Source of the DNA: Caproicibacter sp047777415
GTDB taxonomy: Bacteria > Bacillota > Clostridia > Oscillospirales > Acutalibacteraceae
Reading direction: 5' to 3'
Assembly: GCA_047777415.1 (NCBI GenBank)
Contig: JBKEEO010000001.1
Coordinates: 1,364,001-1,428,000 of the forward strand
Length of the DNA: 64,000 nucleotides
The translations under genes were made by a program, and so were the position numbers. Under the pieces are notes generated by a model, which did no database searches, had not been told where the DNA came from, and worked only from the letters and a program-made list of their open reading frames with translations. Below are positions 16,723-25,208 of the stretch, in pieces (within the stretch, counting starts at the first letter, position 1; each line of letters begins with the position of its first letter).

Positions 16723-18167
16723 GCTCTTTCATCCCCCTCTTGAAACAGATAGTGGGAAAGCATTTTGGAATTGCCGCCGAACTTGGTTACTTCAAGCGGG
16801 GACATATGAAGCTCTTCGCTTAAAATCTGAATGGTTCTGGGGGTACAGAATCCAGCCTGACATCTGCCCATGCCAGCCCTTGTGCGGCGCTTGATGCCGT
16901 CAATGGTTCTAGCGCCTACTGGCCTGCGAATTGCTTCACGGATTTCAGCTTCCGTAACTGTTTCACATCTGCAAACAATTTTTGCATAGTCCGGATTCGA
17001 AGCAATTGCTTTTGCCCGTTCTTCGTTGGTCATTTCTCTAAATTTTGGAATCCCTTTCCGAATGGGATTGAACTTTGGATTCGGTTTTGCTCCCAGTTTA
17101 TCTGCAATCAAATCTGCCAAATAGCGCCCGATAGCCGGGGAAGAAGTCAATCCGGGCGATTCTACTCCCGCAGCGTTAAAAAACATCGGTGCATCCGGTG
17201 CTTCTCCAAGCACAAAATCGTCACGGTCACAGTGAGCACGAATGCCGGAAAATGTTGTGATAACATCACGCATTGGAATATGTTCCCAAGTAAGGCTCCC
17301 AAAATGCAAGGCTTTTGCAAGTCCTTCCGGTGTAGTCCGCGTGTCATCGCGGTCCTCGATATCTTCCGCTGTGGGACCGATTAAGACGGTACCATCCACG
17401 GTCGGTGTCACTAGGATACCTTTCCCCATTTTTGTGGGGAGCTGAAAAATGGACGCGTGAAAAGCATCAGCGTATTTTTTGTCCAAGATATAATACTCAC
17501 CGCGGCGGGGAAGAATACGTATTTTGTCTTCTGACACCATATTGTTGATTTTGTCAGAGTAAAGGCCGGCGCAGTTGACAACGGCTTTTGCGGTAAAGGT
17601 TCCGGCTCCGCTTTCTACAATCCAGAAACCGTCTCCTTTTTTAATCGCCGTTACCGGTGCATTTCTGAAAAAACGAACTCCGTTTGCTGCCGCATTTTCC
17701 GCGTTAGCAATCGTTAATTCATACGGACAGACGATTCCGCCTGTTTCCACCAACAGTGCGGCGCAAGCGTTGGGACTGATATTCGGTTCACGCCTTCTAA
17801 GTTCATCTTTTCCAATGATGCGCAGCTTTGGAACGCCGTTTATTTCCCCTTGTTTTTTTAATTTTTCCAATGTGGGGATGCCGTCTTCCGAGAAAGAAAC
17901 AACCAGTGAGGTGTTCCATTTCAGCGGAACATCCAGTTCGGAACACATCTGTTGAAACATGCCGTTTCCCAAAACATTATATTTTGCTTTCTGCGTATGG
18001 GGCTTTGCGTCATATCCGCCATGTACAATGGCTGTATTTGCTTTGCTCTGTCCTTCGCAGATATCGGAAGCTTTCTCCAGCAGGGCGGTTTTAAGCTGAT
18101 ACCTAGAGAGCATTCTAGCTGTTGTGCATCCCACAATTCCGCCGCCGATTATTAGTACATCCAGCAT
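16719..18167 (-). CDS. Glycerol-3-phosphate dehydrogenase-like FAD protein with BFD-type [2Fe-2S] domain (GlpA-like)
   Basis: 482 aa from the ATG at 18167, where the FAD fold begins at once (MLDVLIIGGGIVGCTTARML). The longer open frame back to 18362 would overlap glpF and was rejected. The DAO domain extends to about residue 370. A C-terminal BFD-like domain carries CRCETVTEAEIREAI and RTRAGMGRCQAGFC, a four-cysteine [2Fe-2S] site. It oxidises sn-glycerol-3-phosphate to dihydroxyacetone phosphate in the anaerobic GlpA style. It lies downstream of glpK and glpF and overlaps the glpB-like gene. Confidence 0.9.
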   Translation of the reverse strand: MLDVLIIGGGIVGCTTARMLSRYQLKTALLEKASDICEGQSKANTAIVHGGYDAKPHTQKAKYNVLGNGMFQQMCSELDVPLKWNTSLVVSFSEDGIPTLEKLKKQGEINGVPKLRIIGKDELRRREPNISPNACAALLVETGGIVCPYELTIANAENAAANGVRFFRNAPVTAIKKGDGFWIVESGAGTFTAKAVVNCAGLYSDKINNMVSEDKIRILPRRGEYYILDKKYADAFHASIFQLPTKMGKGILVTPTVDGTVLIGPTAEDIEDRDDTRTTPEGLAKALHFGSLTWEHIPMRDVITTFSGIRAHCDRDDFVLGEAPDAPMFFNAAGVESPGLTSSPAIGRYLADLIADKLGAKPNPKFNPIRKGIPKFREMTNEERAKAIASNPDYAKIVCRCETVTEAEIREAIRRPVGARTIDGIKRRTRAGMGRCQAGFCTPRTIQILSEELHMSPLEVTKFGGNSKMLSHYLFQEGDERA

Positions 18168-18318
18168 AACCACGAACACCAACCTTTTTGTTTCGCTCTG
18201 CATAAAAGAGATACGATTAAGTTTATTTTCCGAAAAAATCGCAAAAGGATGCAGGGGTAGACAGGACGGTGTTTGCCCCTGCTTTCCTCTTGTTGATATC
18301 GGTCGAATTAGTTCCGTC

Positions 18319-19044
18319 TTACCAAGGAATTGCGTTGTATAATAAGGCTCCCAGAACGCCACCTATAATTGGGCCAATGATTGGCACAACCAGACCGTAA
18401 CTCCAGTTCGAATCGCCTTTATTTTTAATGGGCAGGACAGCATGTGCCAGACGAGGGCCAAGGTCACGTGCGGGGTTAATTGCATATCCGGTCAGCCCGC
18501 CGAGTGACATACCGATGGAAACGATGATGCCAAAGACCAGCAGGTAGTTTAAGCCCACATTGCCGGCACCGGTGACATTTGCAATACCCATAATGGTGAA
18601 CACGAGCACGAATGTGCCAACGAGCTCTGAAAAAATATTGCGGGGGATGTTTCGAATGGCAGGGCCGGTGGCGAAACATCCGAGTATTGTGGCAGAATTT
18701 TCTGTAGCATCAAACTGATCTTTAAACAAAGCGTAGACAATCAGGCCGCCGCAAAAACCTCCAAACACCTGCGCCACTATGTAGCCGGGGACCATGCTCC
18801 AGGCAAAACTGCCGGCAACTGCGAGGGCAATGGTAAGAGCCGGATTAAAATGAGCACCCGAAGCCGCGCCGAACACAAATGCCGGCAACATAACTGCAAG
18901 GCCCCATGCAAGTGTAATTTGGACTGAGCCGCCGCCTTTCATGCCGGATTTATTTAGATTCACGTTTGCGACAACGCCGTCACCTAAAATGATAAGGAGC
19001 GCTGTTCCAATAAACTCAGAAATATACGGTAACATATTATACAC
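18319..19044 (-). CDS. glpF: Glycerol uptake facilitator (aquaglyceroporin)
   Basis: A 241-aa MIP channel with six membrane segments and two half-helices. The two NPA boxes are visible as HFNPALTIA (about residue 65) and YAINPARDLGPR (about 190). The Asp after the second NPA is the mark of glycerol facilitators as opposed to water channels. It admits glycerol, which GlpK (35 bp upstream in the operon) traps as glycerol-3-phosphate. The 150-bp gap to the glpA-like gene downstream holds no other gene. Confidence 0.95.
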   Translation of the reverse strand: MYNMLPYISEFIGTALLIILGDGVVANVNLNKSGMKGGGSVQITLAWGLAVMLPAFVFGAASGAHFNPALTIALAVAGSFAWSMVPGYIVAQVFGGFCGGLIVYALFKDQFDATENSATILGCFATGPAIRNIPRNIFSELVGTFVLVFTIMGIANVTGAGNVGLNYLLVFGIIVSIGMSLGGLTGYAINPARDLGPRLAHAVLPIKNKGDSNWSYGLVVPIIGPIIGGVLGALLYNAIPW

Positions 19045-19079
19045 CTCAATTTAAATCCAATTGAATTTTAATGGAGTAA

Positions 19080-20573
19080 TCAGTCTTTATCCCAGCCGAG
19101 CGCACATTTCACAGCTTTATGCCAACCTTTTAGCAATTCTTCACGTTTGCTTTCGTCCATAGTGGGTTTAAATATTCTGGAGATCTTCCAGTTCTTCAAA
19201 ACATCTTCTTTGCTTGCCCAATACTTTACCGCCAGACCGGCCAGATAGGAAGCACCCATTGCCGTGGTTTCCACGCATACGGGACGATGTACCGGTGCTC
19301 CGATGATATCGGACTGGAACTGCATGAGGAAATTATTGGCGCAGGCACCGCCATCCACTTTCAAGGCATTGAGGGTAATTCCGGAATCCTGTTCCATTGC
19401 TTTCAGAACATCCAAAGTCTGGAATGCCAGGGATTCCAGTGTGGCACGTATCAAATGATACTTATTAGCCCCACGCGTCAGCCCGACAATAACACCTCTC
19501 GCATATTGATCCCAATACGGGGCACCTAAACCCGTGAAGGCGGGAACTACATAAACGCCGTTTGTATCTTTGACTTTTTGCGCCATATACTCGGAATCCG
19601 GCGAACTGTCGATCAGCTTCAGTTGATCGCGCAACCACTGAATGGATGCACCTGCGACAAAGATGGAACCCTCCAACGCATAATTAACTTTTCCGTCTAA
19701 TCCCCACGCAATGGTTGTGACCAATCCGTTTTTGGAAAATACCGGCTTTTCGCCCGTGTTCATCAACATGAAACAACCTGTGCCATATGTATTCTTTGCT
19801 TCGCCTGCTGTAAAACAGGTTTGGCCGAACAATGCAGCCTGTTGGTCACCGGCCGCACCGGCAATCGGAATTGGAGCACCGAAGATGGACGGATCTGTTT
19901 CACCGTAGACGCAGCTCGAGGGCATGGGCTTTGGCAGCATACAGGCCGGAATATTCAGTTCCTTTAGAATGTCTTCATCCCATTTGAGCTCCTGTATGTT
20001 AAACATCATGGTGCGCGATGCATTGGAATAATCCGTTACATGTACTTTTCCTTTGGTAAGATTCCAGATCAGCCAGCTGTCCACCGTACCGAACAGAAGC
20101 TCTCCGGCTTCCGCTCTTTCACGGACGCCCGGCACATTTTCAAGAATCCACCTTAATTTAGTCGCAGAGAAATATGCATCAATGACAAGTCCGGTTTTTT
20201 TGCGGAAAATGTCCGTTAATCCTTTTTCTTTCAAGCGGTCGCAATATTCCGAAGTACGCCGGCATTGCCAAACAATGGCATGGTAGACCGGCTCACCGGT
20301 TTTTTTGTCCCAAACGACTGTCGTCTCACGCTGGTTTGTGATGCCGATAGCTGCAATATCCTTTGCTGTGGCATTGATTTTGTACATCGCTTCCTGAGCA
20401 ACTCCGATTTGTGTGGACCAGATTTCCATGGCATCGTGTTCCACCCAACCGGGCTTTGGAAAATACTGCGTAAACTCTTTCTGAGCTACGCTGATCATCT
20501 CGCCTTTTTCATTAAACAAAATGCAGCGAGAACTGGTGGTTCCGGCATCGAATGCCATTAGGTACTTGCCCAT
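19080..20573 (-). CDS. glpK: Glycerol kinase
   Basis: ATP:glycerol 3-phosphotransferase of the FGGY family, 497 aa from the ATG at 20573, close to the 500 aa norm. AGGAGGAATCACGA upstream decides this start over the longer frame from 20597. MAFDAGTTSSRCILF is the phosphate-1 motif, NQRETTVVWDKKTGEP is the family signature, and GGACANNFLMQFQSDI lies near residue 405. GlpK-type phosphorylation by HPr in Firmicutes uses a His near residue 230; it was not verified here. First gene of the glp operon, divergent from dhaL. Confidence 0.96.
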   Translation of the reverse strand: MGKYLMAFDAGTTSSRCILFNEKGEMISVAQKEFTQYFPKPGWVEHDAMEIWSTQIGVAQEAMYKINATAKDIAAIGITNQRETTVVWDKKTGEPVYHAIVWQCRRTSEYCDRLKEKGLTDIFRKKTGLVIDAYFSATKLRWILENVPGVRERAEAGELLFGTVDSWLIWNLTKGKVHVTDYSNASRTMMFNIQELKWDEDILKELNIPACMLPKPMPSSCVYGETDPSIFGAPIPIAGAAGDQQAALFGQTCFTAGEAKNTYGTGCFMLMNTGEKPVFSKNGLVTTIAWGLDGKVNYALEGSIFVAGASIQWLRDQLKLIDSSPDSEYMAQKVKDTNGVYVVPAFTGLGAPYWDQYARGVIVGLTRGANKYHLIRATLESLAFQTLDVLKAMEQDSGITLNALKVDGGACANNFLMQFQSDIIGAPVHRPVCVETTAMGASYLAGLAVKYWASKEDVLKNWKISRIFKPTMDESKREELLKGWHKAVKCALGWDKD

Positions 20574-20915
20574 TCGTGATTCCTCCTTACAATACAACTC
20601 TCAGGCTGAAAATTTTATGCACATTACATAAATCATTCTATGCATATGGTAGCATTTATTTTACGCGTTTGTAAATAAACAATATTTCACGTCTGTCTAT
20701 ACGAATTCGGTAATTTGTCTAATTACTTTTCTCGCAGTGTGGGTTATTATATAAGTAAAGCATAAATATGATTAATATATAAGGGATTTAAGATGCATTT
20801 TATTTTAGAACACGGCCTTAGCATAAACCATAAACACAGATGACGATTTTACCTTGTTTAATGAATAACCAGGTTTATTATGGAGCGTAAATAAAACAGA
20901 AAGGATGAATGAGGA
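20574..20915. promoter_or_regulatory. Divergent control region between glpK and dhaL
   Basis: 342 bp without a gene, A+T-rich on the dhaL side. ATGCACATTACATAAAT and its downstream partner ending TATGCAT (20619-20646) form an imperfect palindrome near glpK that could be an operator. No promoter could be assigned with confidence. Confidence 0.4.
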
Positions 20916-21554
20916 ATGAGTGGTTCTTTTAAAGGTGCAATTGAAGCAATTGCGGATGCAATCGAAAAAAATAAGGATTATCTAACGGATTTGGATCGCG
21001 CCATCGGCGACGCTGACCATGGCATCAATATGGCCAGAGGGTTTGAAGCGGTTATGGCCAAGCTAAATTCTTTAGAATCCGTCGATTTGGCATCCGGACT
21101 CCGGCAAATTGCTATGACTTTGATTTCAACGGTAGGAGGCGCTTCCGGCCCGCTTTACGGAACGGCTTTTCTGCGCAGCAGCAAAGTGGTACAAGGGAAA
21201 AATACAATGGATTCTCAACTGGCACTTTCCGTATTTCGTGCGGCAATTGACGGAATAGAGGAACGGGGAAAGGCGACTGAAGGGGACAAAACTATGGTGG
21301 ACGCGCTGGAACCTGCTTACCGTGCTTTTGAAACAACATTGAGCAGCGGGGGTAATTTGTCAGACTGCCTCAAGGCTGCGCGGGATGCGGCACAGCAAGG
21401 GGTGGAATACACCAAAACCATTGCAGCCAAAAAGGGACGTGCAAGTTATTTGGGAGAAAGAAGCATTGGCCACCAAGATCCGGGTGCCACATCGGTTTTG
21501 GTTATATTAGATGCATTGTATCAATATGAAAAGAAAGTGAGGGAGGAAGGATAA
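20916..21554 (+). CDS. dhaL: PTS-dependent dihydroxyacetone kinase, ADP-binding subunit DhaL
   Basis: A 212-aa all-helical subunit that holds ADP as a tightly bound cofactor and passes its phosphate to dihydroxyacetone on DhaK. The metal/nucleotide-binding acidic motif LDRAIGDADHGINMARG lies at residues 24-40. TLISTVGGASGPLYGTAF and the C-terminal GERSIGHQDPGATS are DhaL signatures. AAAGGATGAATGAGG precedes the start. First gene of an operon with dhaM, an HPr gene, dhaK and dhaS. Its gene comes first instead of dhaK, which differs from the usual dhaKLM order. Confidence 0.94.
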   Translation: MSGSFKGAIEAIADAIEKNKDYLTDLDRAIGDADHGINMARGFEAVMAKLNSLESVDLASGLRQIAMTLISTVGGASGPLYGTAFLRSSKVVQGKNTMDSQLALSVFRAAIDGIEERGKATEGDKTMVDALEPAYRAFETTLSSGGNLSDCLKAARDAAQQGVEYTKTIAAKKGRASYLGERSIGHQDPGATSVLVILDALYQYEKKVREEG

Positions 21555-21558
21555 AGGA

Positions 21559-21954
21559 ATGGTTGGAATTGTCATTGTTTCGCACAGTAAAAAAATTGCG
21601 GAAGGTGTGCGGGATGTTTCAGAACAGATGGCAGGCAGTTCCGTAAAAATTATCGCGGCTGGCGGAGTCGCCGAAAATGAAATTGGGACGGATGCTTCAC
21701 GGATTACGGAGGCAATACGACAGGCAGACACAGGCGAAGGTGTCGTTGTGCTTCTTGACCTTGGAAGTGCGGTTCTCAGCACAGAAACCGCACTGGAGTT
21801 TTTGGATGAAACTCTGCGCGGGCGCGTATTGATTGCAGATGCTCCCCTTGTGGAAGGTGCTATCAGCGCTGCCATAAGCGCATCTTCAGGTTCCCCTCTT
21901 CGGGAAGTTGTTTCCGCGGCGGAAGAAGCACGCCACTTACAAAAATTGAATTGA
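21559..21954 (+). CDS. dhaM: Dihydroxyacetone kinase phosphotransferase subunit DhaM (EIIA domain only)
   Basis: A 131-aa protein of the EIIA-Man/DhaM fold. The phosphorylated His lies in VIVSHSKKIAEGV (residue 9). GGVAENEIGTDASRI and VVVLLDLGSAVLSTE are family motifs. Unlike the E. coli DhaM, it has no fused HPr or EI domains; HPr is encoded by the next gene but one function apart, and EI at 12317-13975. It re-phosphorylates DhaL-bound ADP using phosphate from HPr. It starts 4 bp after dhaL. Confidence 0.93.
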   Translation: MVGIVIVSHSKKIAEGVRDVSEQMAGSSVKIIAAGGVAENEIGTDASRITEAIRQADTGEGVVVLLDLGSAVLSTETALEFLDETLRGRVLIADAPLVEGAISAAISASSGSPLREVVSAAEEARHLQKLN

Positions 21955-22031
21955 AATATCTGGCATAGCGCCACGTTCATCTGGCGTATAAATGAAAAAA
22001 GGAATTTTTTAAAACAAGAGGGGGAGTTGAT

Positions 22032-22298
22032 ATGAAAAGCGGTACTGTTACCCTTACAAATAAAGTCGGCCTGCATGCTCGTCCGGCCGCTGAACTCATT
22101 AAAACCGTAAACAAATTTCAAAGTAAAATTACGGTAAGCGGCAGAGGAAAAGAGGCAAATGCCAAGAGTATTATCATGGTACTGTCACTAGGGCTTAGGT
22201 GCGGGGATACCATGACTGTTGTTGCAGAGGGGCCGGATGAACAGGAAGCAGTGGCAGCCATTATAAAACTTGCGGAAGAAAAATTTCATGAAGAATAA
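22032..22298 (+). CDS. HPr-family phosphocarrier protein
   Basis: 88 aa. His-15 is in GLHARPAAELIK, and the regulatory Ser-46 region reads NAKSIIMVLSLGL, so both phosphorylation sites of Gram-positive HPr are present. It has its own GAGGGGGAG ribosome site. Placement between dhaM and dhaK indicates a carrier serving DhaM; whether it is also the general HPr of the cell cannot be told from this window. Confidence 0.92.
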   Translation: MKSGTVTLTNKVGLHARPAAELIKTVNKFQSKITVSGRGKEANAKSIIMVLSLGLRCGDTMTVVAEGPDEQEAVAAIIKLAEEKFHEE

Positions 22299-22362
22299 GA
22301 TTCTAAAAGTGAAAAATCATAGCGTTTTGCTATCAAAATAAAAGAAAGTGAGGCTGAATTTG

Positions 22363-23358
22363 ATGAAAAAAATTATCAATCATCCTTCAAATGTTGTGGA
22401 TGAAATGTTGGATGGTATGGTTCTTGCGTATCCGCAGATCGTACGCCGCCTAAGTGGTTTGAATGTACTGGTGCGCGCAAAAGCTCCCTCCGATAAGGTT
22501 GCGCTTGTCAGCGGAGGAGGCAGCGGCCATGAACCTGCGCACGGCGGCTTTGTCGGCCGGGGTATGCTCGATGCTGCCGTAGCCGGAGCTGTGTTCACAT
22601 CACCGACACCGGATCAAGTTTTTGAAGCAATTAAGGCGGTTGATGCAGGGAAGGGTGTCCTGCTTGTAATCAAAAATTATACGGGCGATGTTCTGAATTT
22701 TGACATGGCGGCAGAAATGGCCGAAGCCGAAGGCATCAAAGTAGAAAAAGTCGTTGTCAATGATGATGTTGCAGTGGAAAACAGCACCTTTACCAGCGGC
22801 CGCAGAGGAATTGCAGGGACGCTCTTTGTTCACAAGATTGCGGGTGCAAAGGCTGAAGAAGGCGGTTCTCTTGAGGAAGTCAAGGCTGTGGCGGAAAAGG
22901 TAATTGCCAATGTGCGTTCCATGGGAATGGCCATTTCGCCCTGTACTGTTCCGGAAGCGGGTAAGCCCAGTTTTGAGTTAAAGGACAATGAAATGGAAAT
23001 CGGAATTGGGATTCACGGTGAGCCGGGCATACGGCGAGAACCCATTCAGTCAGCTGATAAAATTGCAGATATTTTGATTGGTAAAATATTAGATGATATG
23101 CCATTGAAAGCCGGCGATGAAACAGCAATTTTGGTTAACGGCCTTGGTTCTACACCGCTGATGGAATTGTTTATCATTAACCGCAGGGTTTCTAAGGTTT
23201 TGGCGGAAAAAGGTATTAAAGTTGCTAAAACACATGTAGGCAACTGCATGACTTCCCTGGAAATGGGCGGATGCTCTATATCTGTTTTGAAATTGGATGA
23301 GGAACTAAAAAGACTTCTGAGTGCGCCAGCTGAAACTTCTGCATTTGTTCAGTTCTGA
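22363..23358 (+). CDS. dhaK: Dihydroxyacetone kinase, substrate-binding subunit DhaK
   Basis: 331 aa from the ATG at 22363 (an earlier in-frame start at 22348 is less likely). DhaK binds dihydroxyacetone covalently as a hemiaminal with a His, seen here in IGIGIHGEPGIRRE near residue 210. The N-terminal GGGSGHEPAHGGFVGRGMLD holds the second active-site His. The C-terminal VNGLGSTPLMELFI is typical. It works with DhaL and DhaM to make dihydroxyacetone phosphate from PEP. No glycerol dehydrogenase gene is present in the window to supply dihydroxyacetone. Confidence 0.95.
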   Translation: MKKIINHPSNVVDEMLDGMVLAYPQIVRRLSGLNVLVRAKAPSDKVALVSGGGSGHEPAHGGFVGRGMLDAAVAGAVFTSPTPDQVFEAIKAVDAGKGVLLVIKNYTGDVLNFDMAAEMAEAEGIKVEKVVVNDDVAVENSTFTSGRRGIAGTLFVHKIAGAKAEEGGSLEEVKAVAEKVIANVRSMGMAISPCTVPEAGKPSFELKDNEMEIGIGIHGEPGIRREPIQSADKIADILIGKILDDMPLKAGDETAILVNGLGSTPLMELFIINRRVSKVLAEKGIKVAKTHVGNCMTSLEMGGCSISVLKLDEELKRLLSAPAETSAFVQF

Positions 23359-23392
23359 CTATTTAGTCTGACTGTTTAGCTTTGTTTTGAAT

Positions 23393-23421
23393 CCGGCCCG
23401 TCGCATCAAACAGCGGGCCGG
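23393..23421 (+). other. 8-bp GC stem-loop between dhaK and dhaS
   Basis: CCGGCCCG (23393-23400) pairs with CGGGCCGG (23414-23421) with no T-run after it. It may reduce read-through into the regulator gene. Confidence 0.4.
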
Positions 23422-23456
23422 AGGTAACATGCTATCATCCGTGCAGGAGGAGTTTT

Positions 23457-24086
23457 ATGGAGCGCGTTACGCCGACAAAACAGCTACTGGCGAACTCATT
23501 GAAAGATTTAATGAGGACAATGCCATTTCGTAAAATCACCGTTCAAAATGTCACAGACCATTGTGGATTAAACCGACAAACATTTTATTATCATTTCAAA
23601 GATATGTATGAGCTTTTGGAATGGATTTATCAAAATGAAATTTTTAGGCACGTGGGACAGACAGACCAGTGTGACTGGAAAAATGCAATGCTGGATTTGT
23701 TCCGTTATGCCCGAAAAAATAAAGCATTTCTAAGAAATATCAATCGGTCGCTGGGAAAAGAAACCATTGAAAAATTTTTATATCCGATTCTATGTCCTTA
23801 CATAAAAATGCTTTTTGTGGAGGTTTGCCCCAATCTATCAATCAAACAAGAAGATGAGCAGTTCTTGCTGGATTTTTTCACAAATGCATTTGTAAATTCC
23901 ATTATTCGGTGGATTGGAAACGGTATGAAGGAAACGGAAGAAGAAATACTTCAAAAAATGGAATTAATCAAAAATATGTTTTTCGGTTTAACCTTTCTAT
24001 ATGCTAATCCGGAACGTTCCATGAGTTTTCCCCATCAGCGAGCAGTGAATTTTATAGAGCAATATTTTGGATACAAGACAGGCTAA
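23457..24086 (+). CDS. TetR-family regulator, DhaS-like
   Basis: A 209-aa protein with an N-terminal TetR HTH: residues about 8-55 contain FRKITVQNVTDHCGLNRQTF followed by YYHFKDMYELLEW. The C-terminal part (ILCPYIKMLFVE, MKETEEEILQKME) looks like the TetR_C domain found in the dihydroxyacetone-dependent activator DhaS of Lactococcus. It is encoded right after dhaK, so local control of the dha genes is the likely job. AGGAGGAG precedes the ATG. Activator versus repressor cannot be decided from sequence. Confidence 0.8.
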   Translation: MERVTPTKQLLANSLKDLMRTMPFRKITVQNVTDHCGLNRQTFYYHFKDMYELLEWIYQNEIFRHVGQTDQCDWKNAMLDLFRYARKNKAFLRNINRSLGKETIEKFLYPILCPYIKMLFVEVCPNLSIKQEDEQFLLDFFTNAFVNSIIRWIGNGMKETEEEILQKMELIKNMFFGLTFLYANPERSMSFPHQRAVNFIEQYFGYKTG

Positions 24087-24552
24087 AATCATTTAAGACG
24101 AACGCACCCTTTTTGTTTGCGGTATTGCTCCTTGCTGTAAGCTTGTTAGACATATTGGTCAGTACGGGTGTGGAGAAGTTCGGGAAAAGAGAACCAAACA
24201 ACAGTGCGCTGTGTTTAGCACCGAGTAATATATTTGTATAAACCTTCATTGAGGTGTATAATGAAAGCACCACAATGAAGGTTTATACATACCCAAAAGA
24301 ATTAGCATTGCGGAATAAAGGAATAGAATGCTGTTAAGATATGCAAATGACTGCAGCAAGCAGTGTGGTCAGAAATTGGGACTGCAAACTATGTCTTTAT
24401 CAAGGCGTGAATGCGCAGATATCCTATCTAAAAGTGATTTATGCCGCCGTAGACAAGTCAGCTTTTCTTCAAGCCTAAGTTCTAAGTTGTTTTTTCTGAG
24501 CGCCGGATTATGAGATTTTCAAGAATTTCAGTTGATTCCAAGGAGGATGTTC
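24087..24552. other. Intergenic stretch with a long inverted repeat, no secure gene
   Basis: A frame at about 24092-24238 encodes a hydrophobic stretch (PFLFAVLLLAVSLLDILV) without a clear start; it may be a remnant. At 24236-24288 GTATAAACCTTCATTG pairs with CAATGAAGGTTTATAC, plus GGTG/CACC inside, an approximately 20-bp stem with a 12-nt loop. No family was recognised. Confidence 0.45.
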
Positions 24553-24855
24553 ATGAGACAACATCTGAAAAAGCATATGTTGGTTCGCTTTATCCTTGAA
24601 TTCGTGGGCGGAAACATCATTTCGGCTGTACTGTGCAGTATCTTAATCTTTATCGGTTATTATCACGCACATTCCGCTAACCTGACAGCATACACAGTTC
24701 GGTTGTTCCAACTTCCTATTTATGATATTACAACGACAGGCGGGGAAATGAGCGGCACAGCAATCAATCAGAATATGGGAATCATGGGTATCATTTGTGC
24801 TGTACTGTGCATTATTGTTTGTGAGACGATCCACTTTGTTAAGAAAAAAAGCTAA
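24553..24855 (+). CDS. Hypothetical small membrane protein, 100 aa
   Basis: The ATG at 24553 has an AAGGAGG site. Two hydrophobic segments are visible, about residues 10-36 (FILEFVGGNIISAVLCSILI) and 73-92 (MGIIGIICAVLCIIVC-like), with a polar loop between them and a basic KKKS tail. It probably sits in the cytoplasmic membrane with both ends inside. No family was recognised. It is followed closely by a SHOCT-like reading frame, which suggests a two-gene unit. Confidence 0.6.
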   Translation: MRQHLKKHMLVRFILEFVGGNIISAVLCSILIFIGYYHAHSANLTAYTVRLFQLPIYDITTTGGEMSGTAINQNMGIMGIICAVLCIIVCETIHFVKKKS

Positions 24856-24916
24856 CGGATATGACAACAACTTTGAGTTTCACGGATACGGCTGCTTTGG
24901 TTATGAAAGAATTACC

Positions 24917-25072
24917 ATGATGATTTGTTTGATATATCAATCTTTGTGCCCTGCGCGGCACATGTTTCCTCAAAAAGCGGCGGCTTATGGACAGATTCCC
25001 GACAGAGCGCTTGAAATTTTAAACTGGCGTTTTGCAAAAGGCGAAATCAGAGAGGAAGAATATTCGGTTTAG
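24917..25072 (+). CDS. Short SHOCT-domain protein (possibly truncated)
   Basis: The C-terminal residues RALEILNWRFAKGEIREEEY match the SHOCT motif, a short C-terminal helix pair found on many small membrane proteins. The in-frame ATG at 24917 gives 51 aa with only a short hydrophobic lead. Upstream in the same frame, NFEFHGYGCFGYERI resembles the Gly/Tyr-rich N-terminus of such proteins but lacks a start codon apart from distant ones overlapping the previous gene. It could be a decayed member. Confidence 0.45.
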   Translation: MMICLIYQSLCPARHMFPQKAAAYGQIPDRALEILNWRFAKGEIREEEYSV

Positions 25073-25100
25073 AAAAATCAGATACTGCATCCATAAACAA

Positions 25101-25136
25101 AACAAGGATTTGCCGAATATGGGCAAATCCTTGTTT
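25101..25136. terminator. Bidirectional terminator
   Basis: AACAAGGATTTGCC (25101-25114) pairs with GGCAAATCCTTGTT (25122-25135), loop GAATATG. It lies between the SHOCT frame and the convergent FAH-family gene. Confidence 0.65.
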
Positions 25137-25208
25137 CGCATCATCTATTTTTACGAGGAATAGCCCCCAGTAACGATTCCCGCGGATGTTGTTTTTTGTA
25201 CGCTCCAG

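Noticed and set aside
18168..18362. N-terminal extension of the GlpA-like protein
   Set aside because: The FAD fold begins at the Met at 18167, and the extension would overlap glpF.
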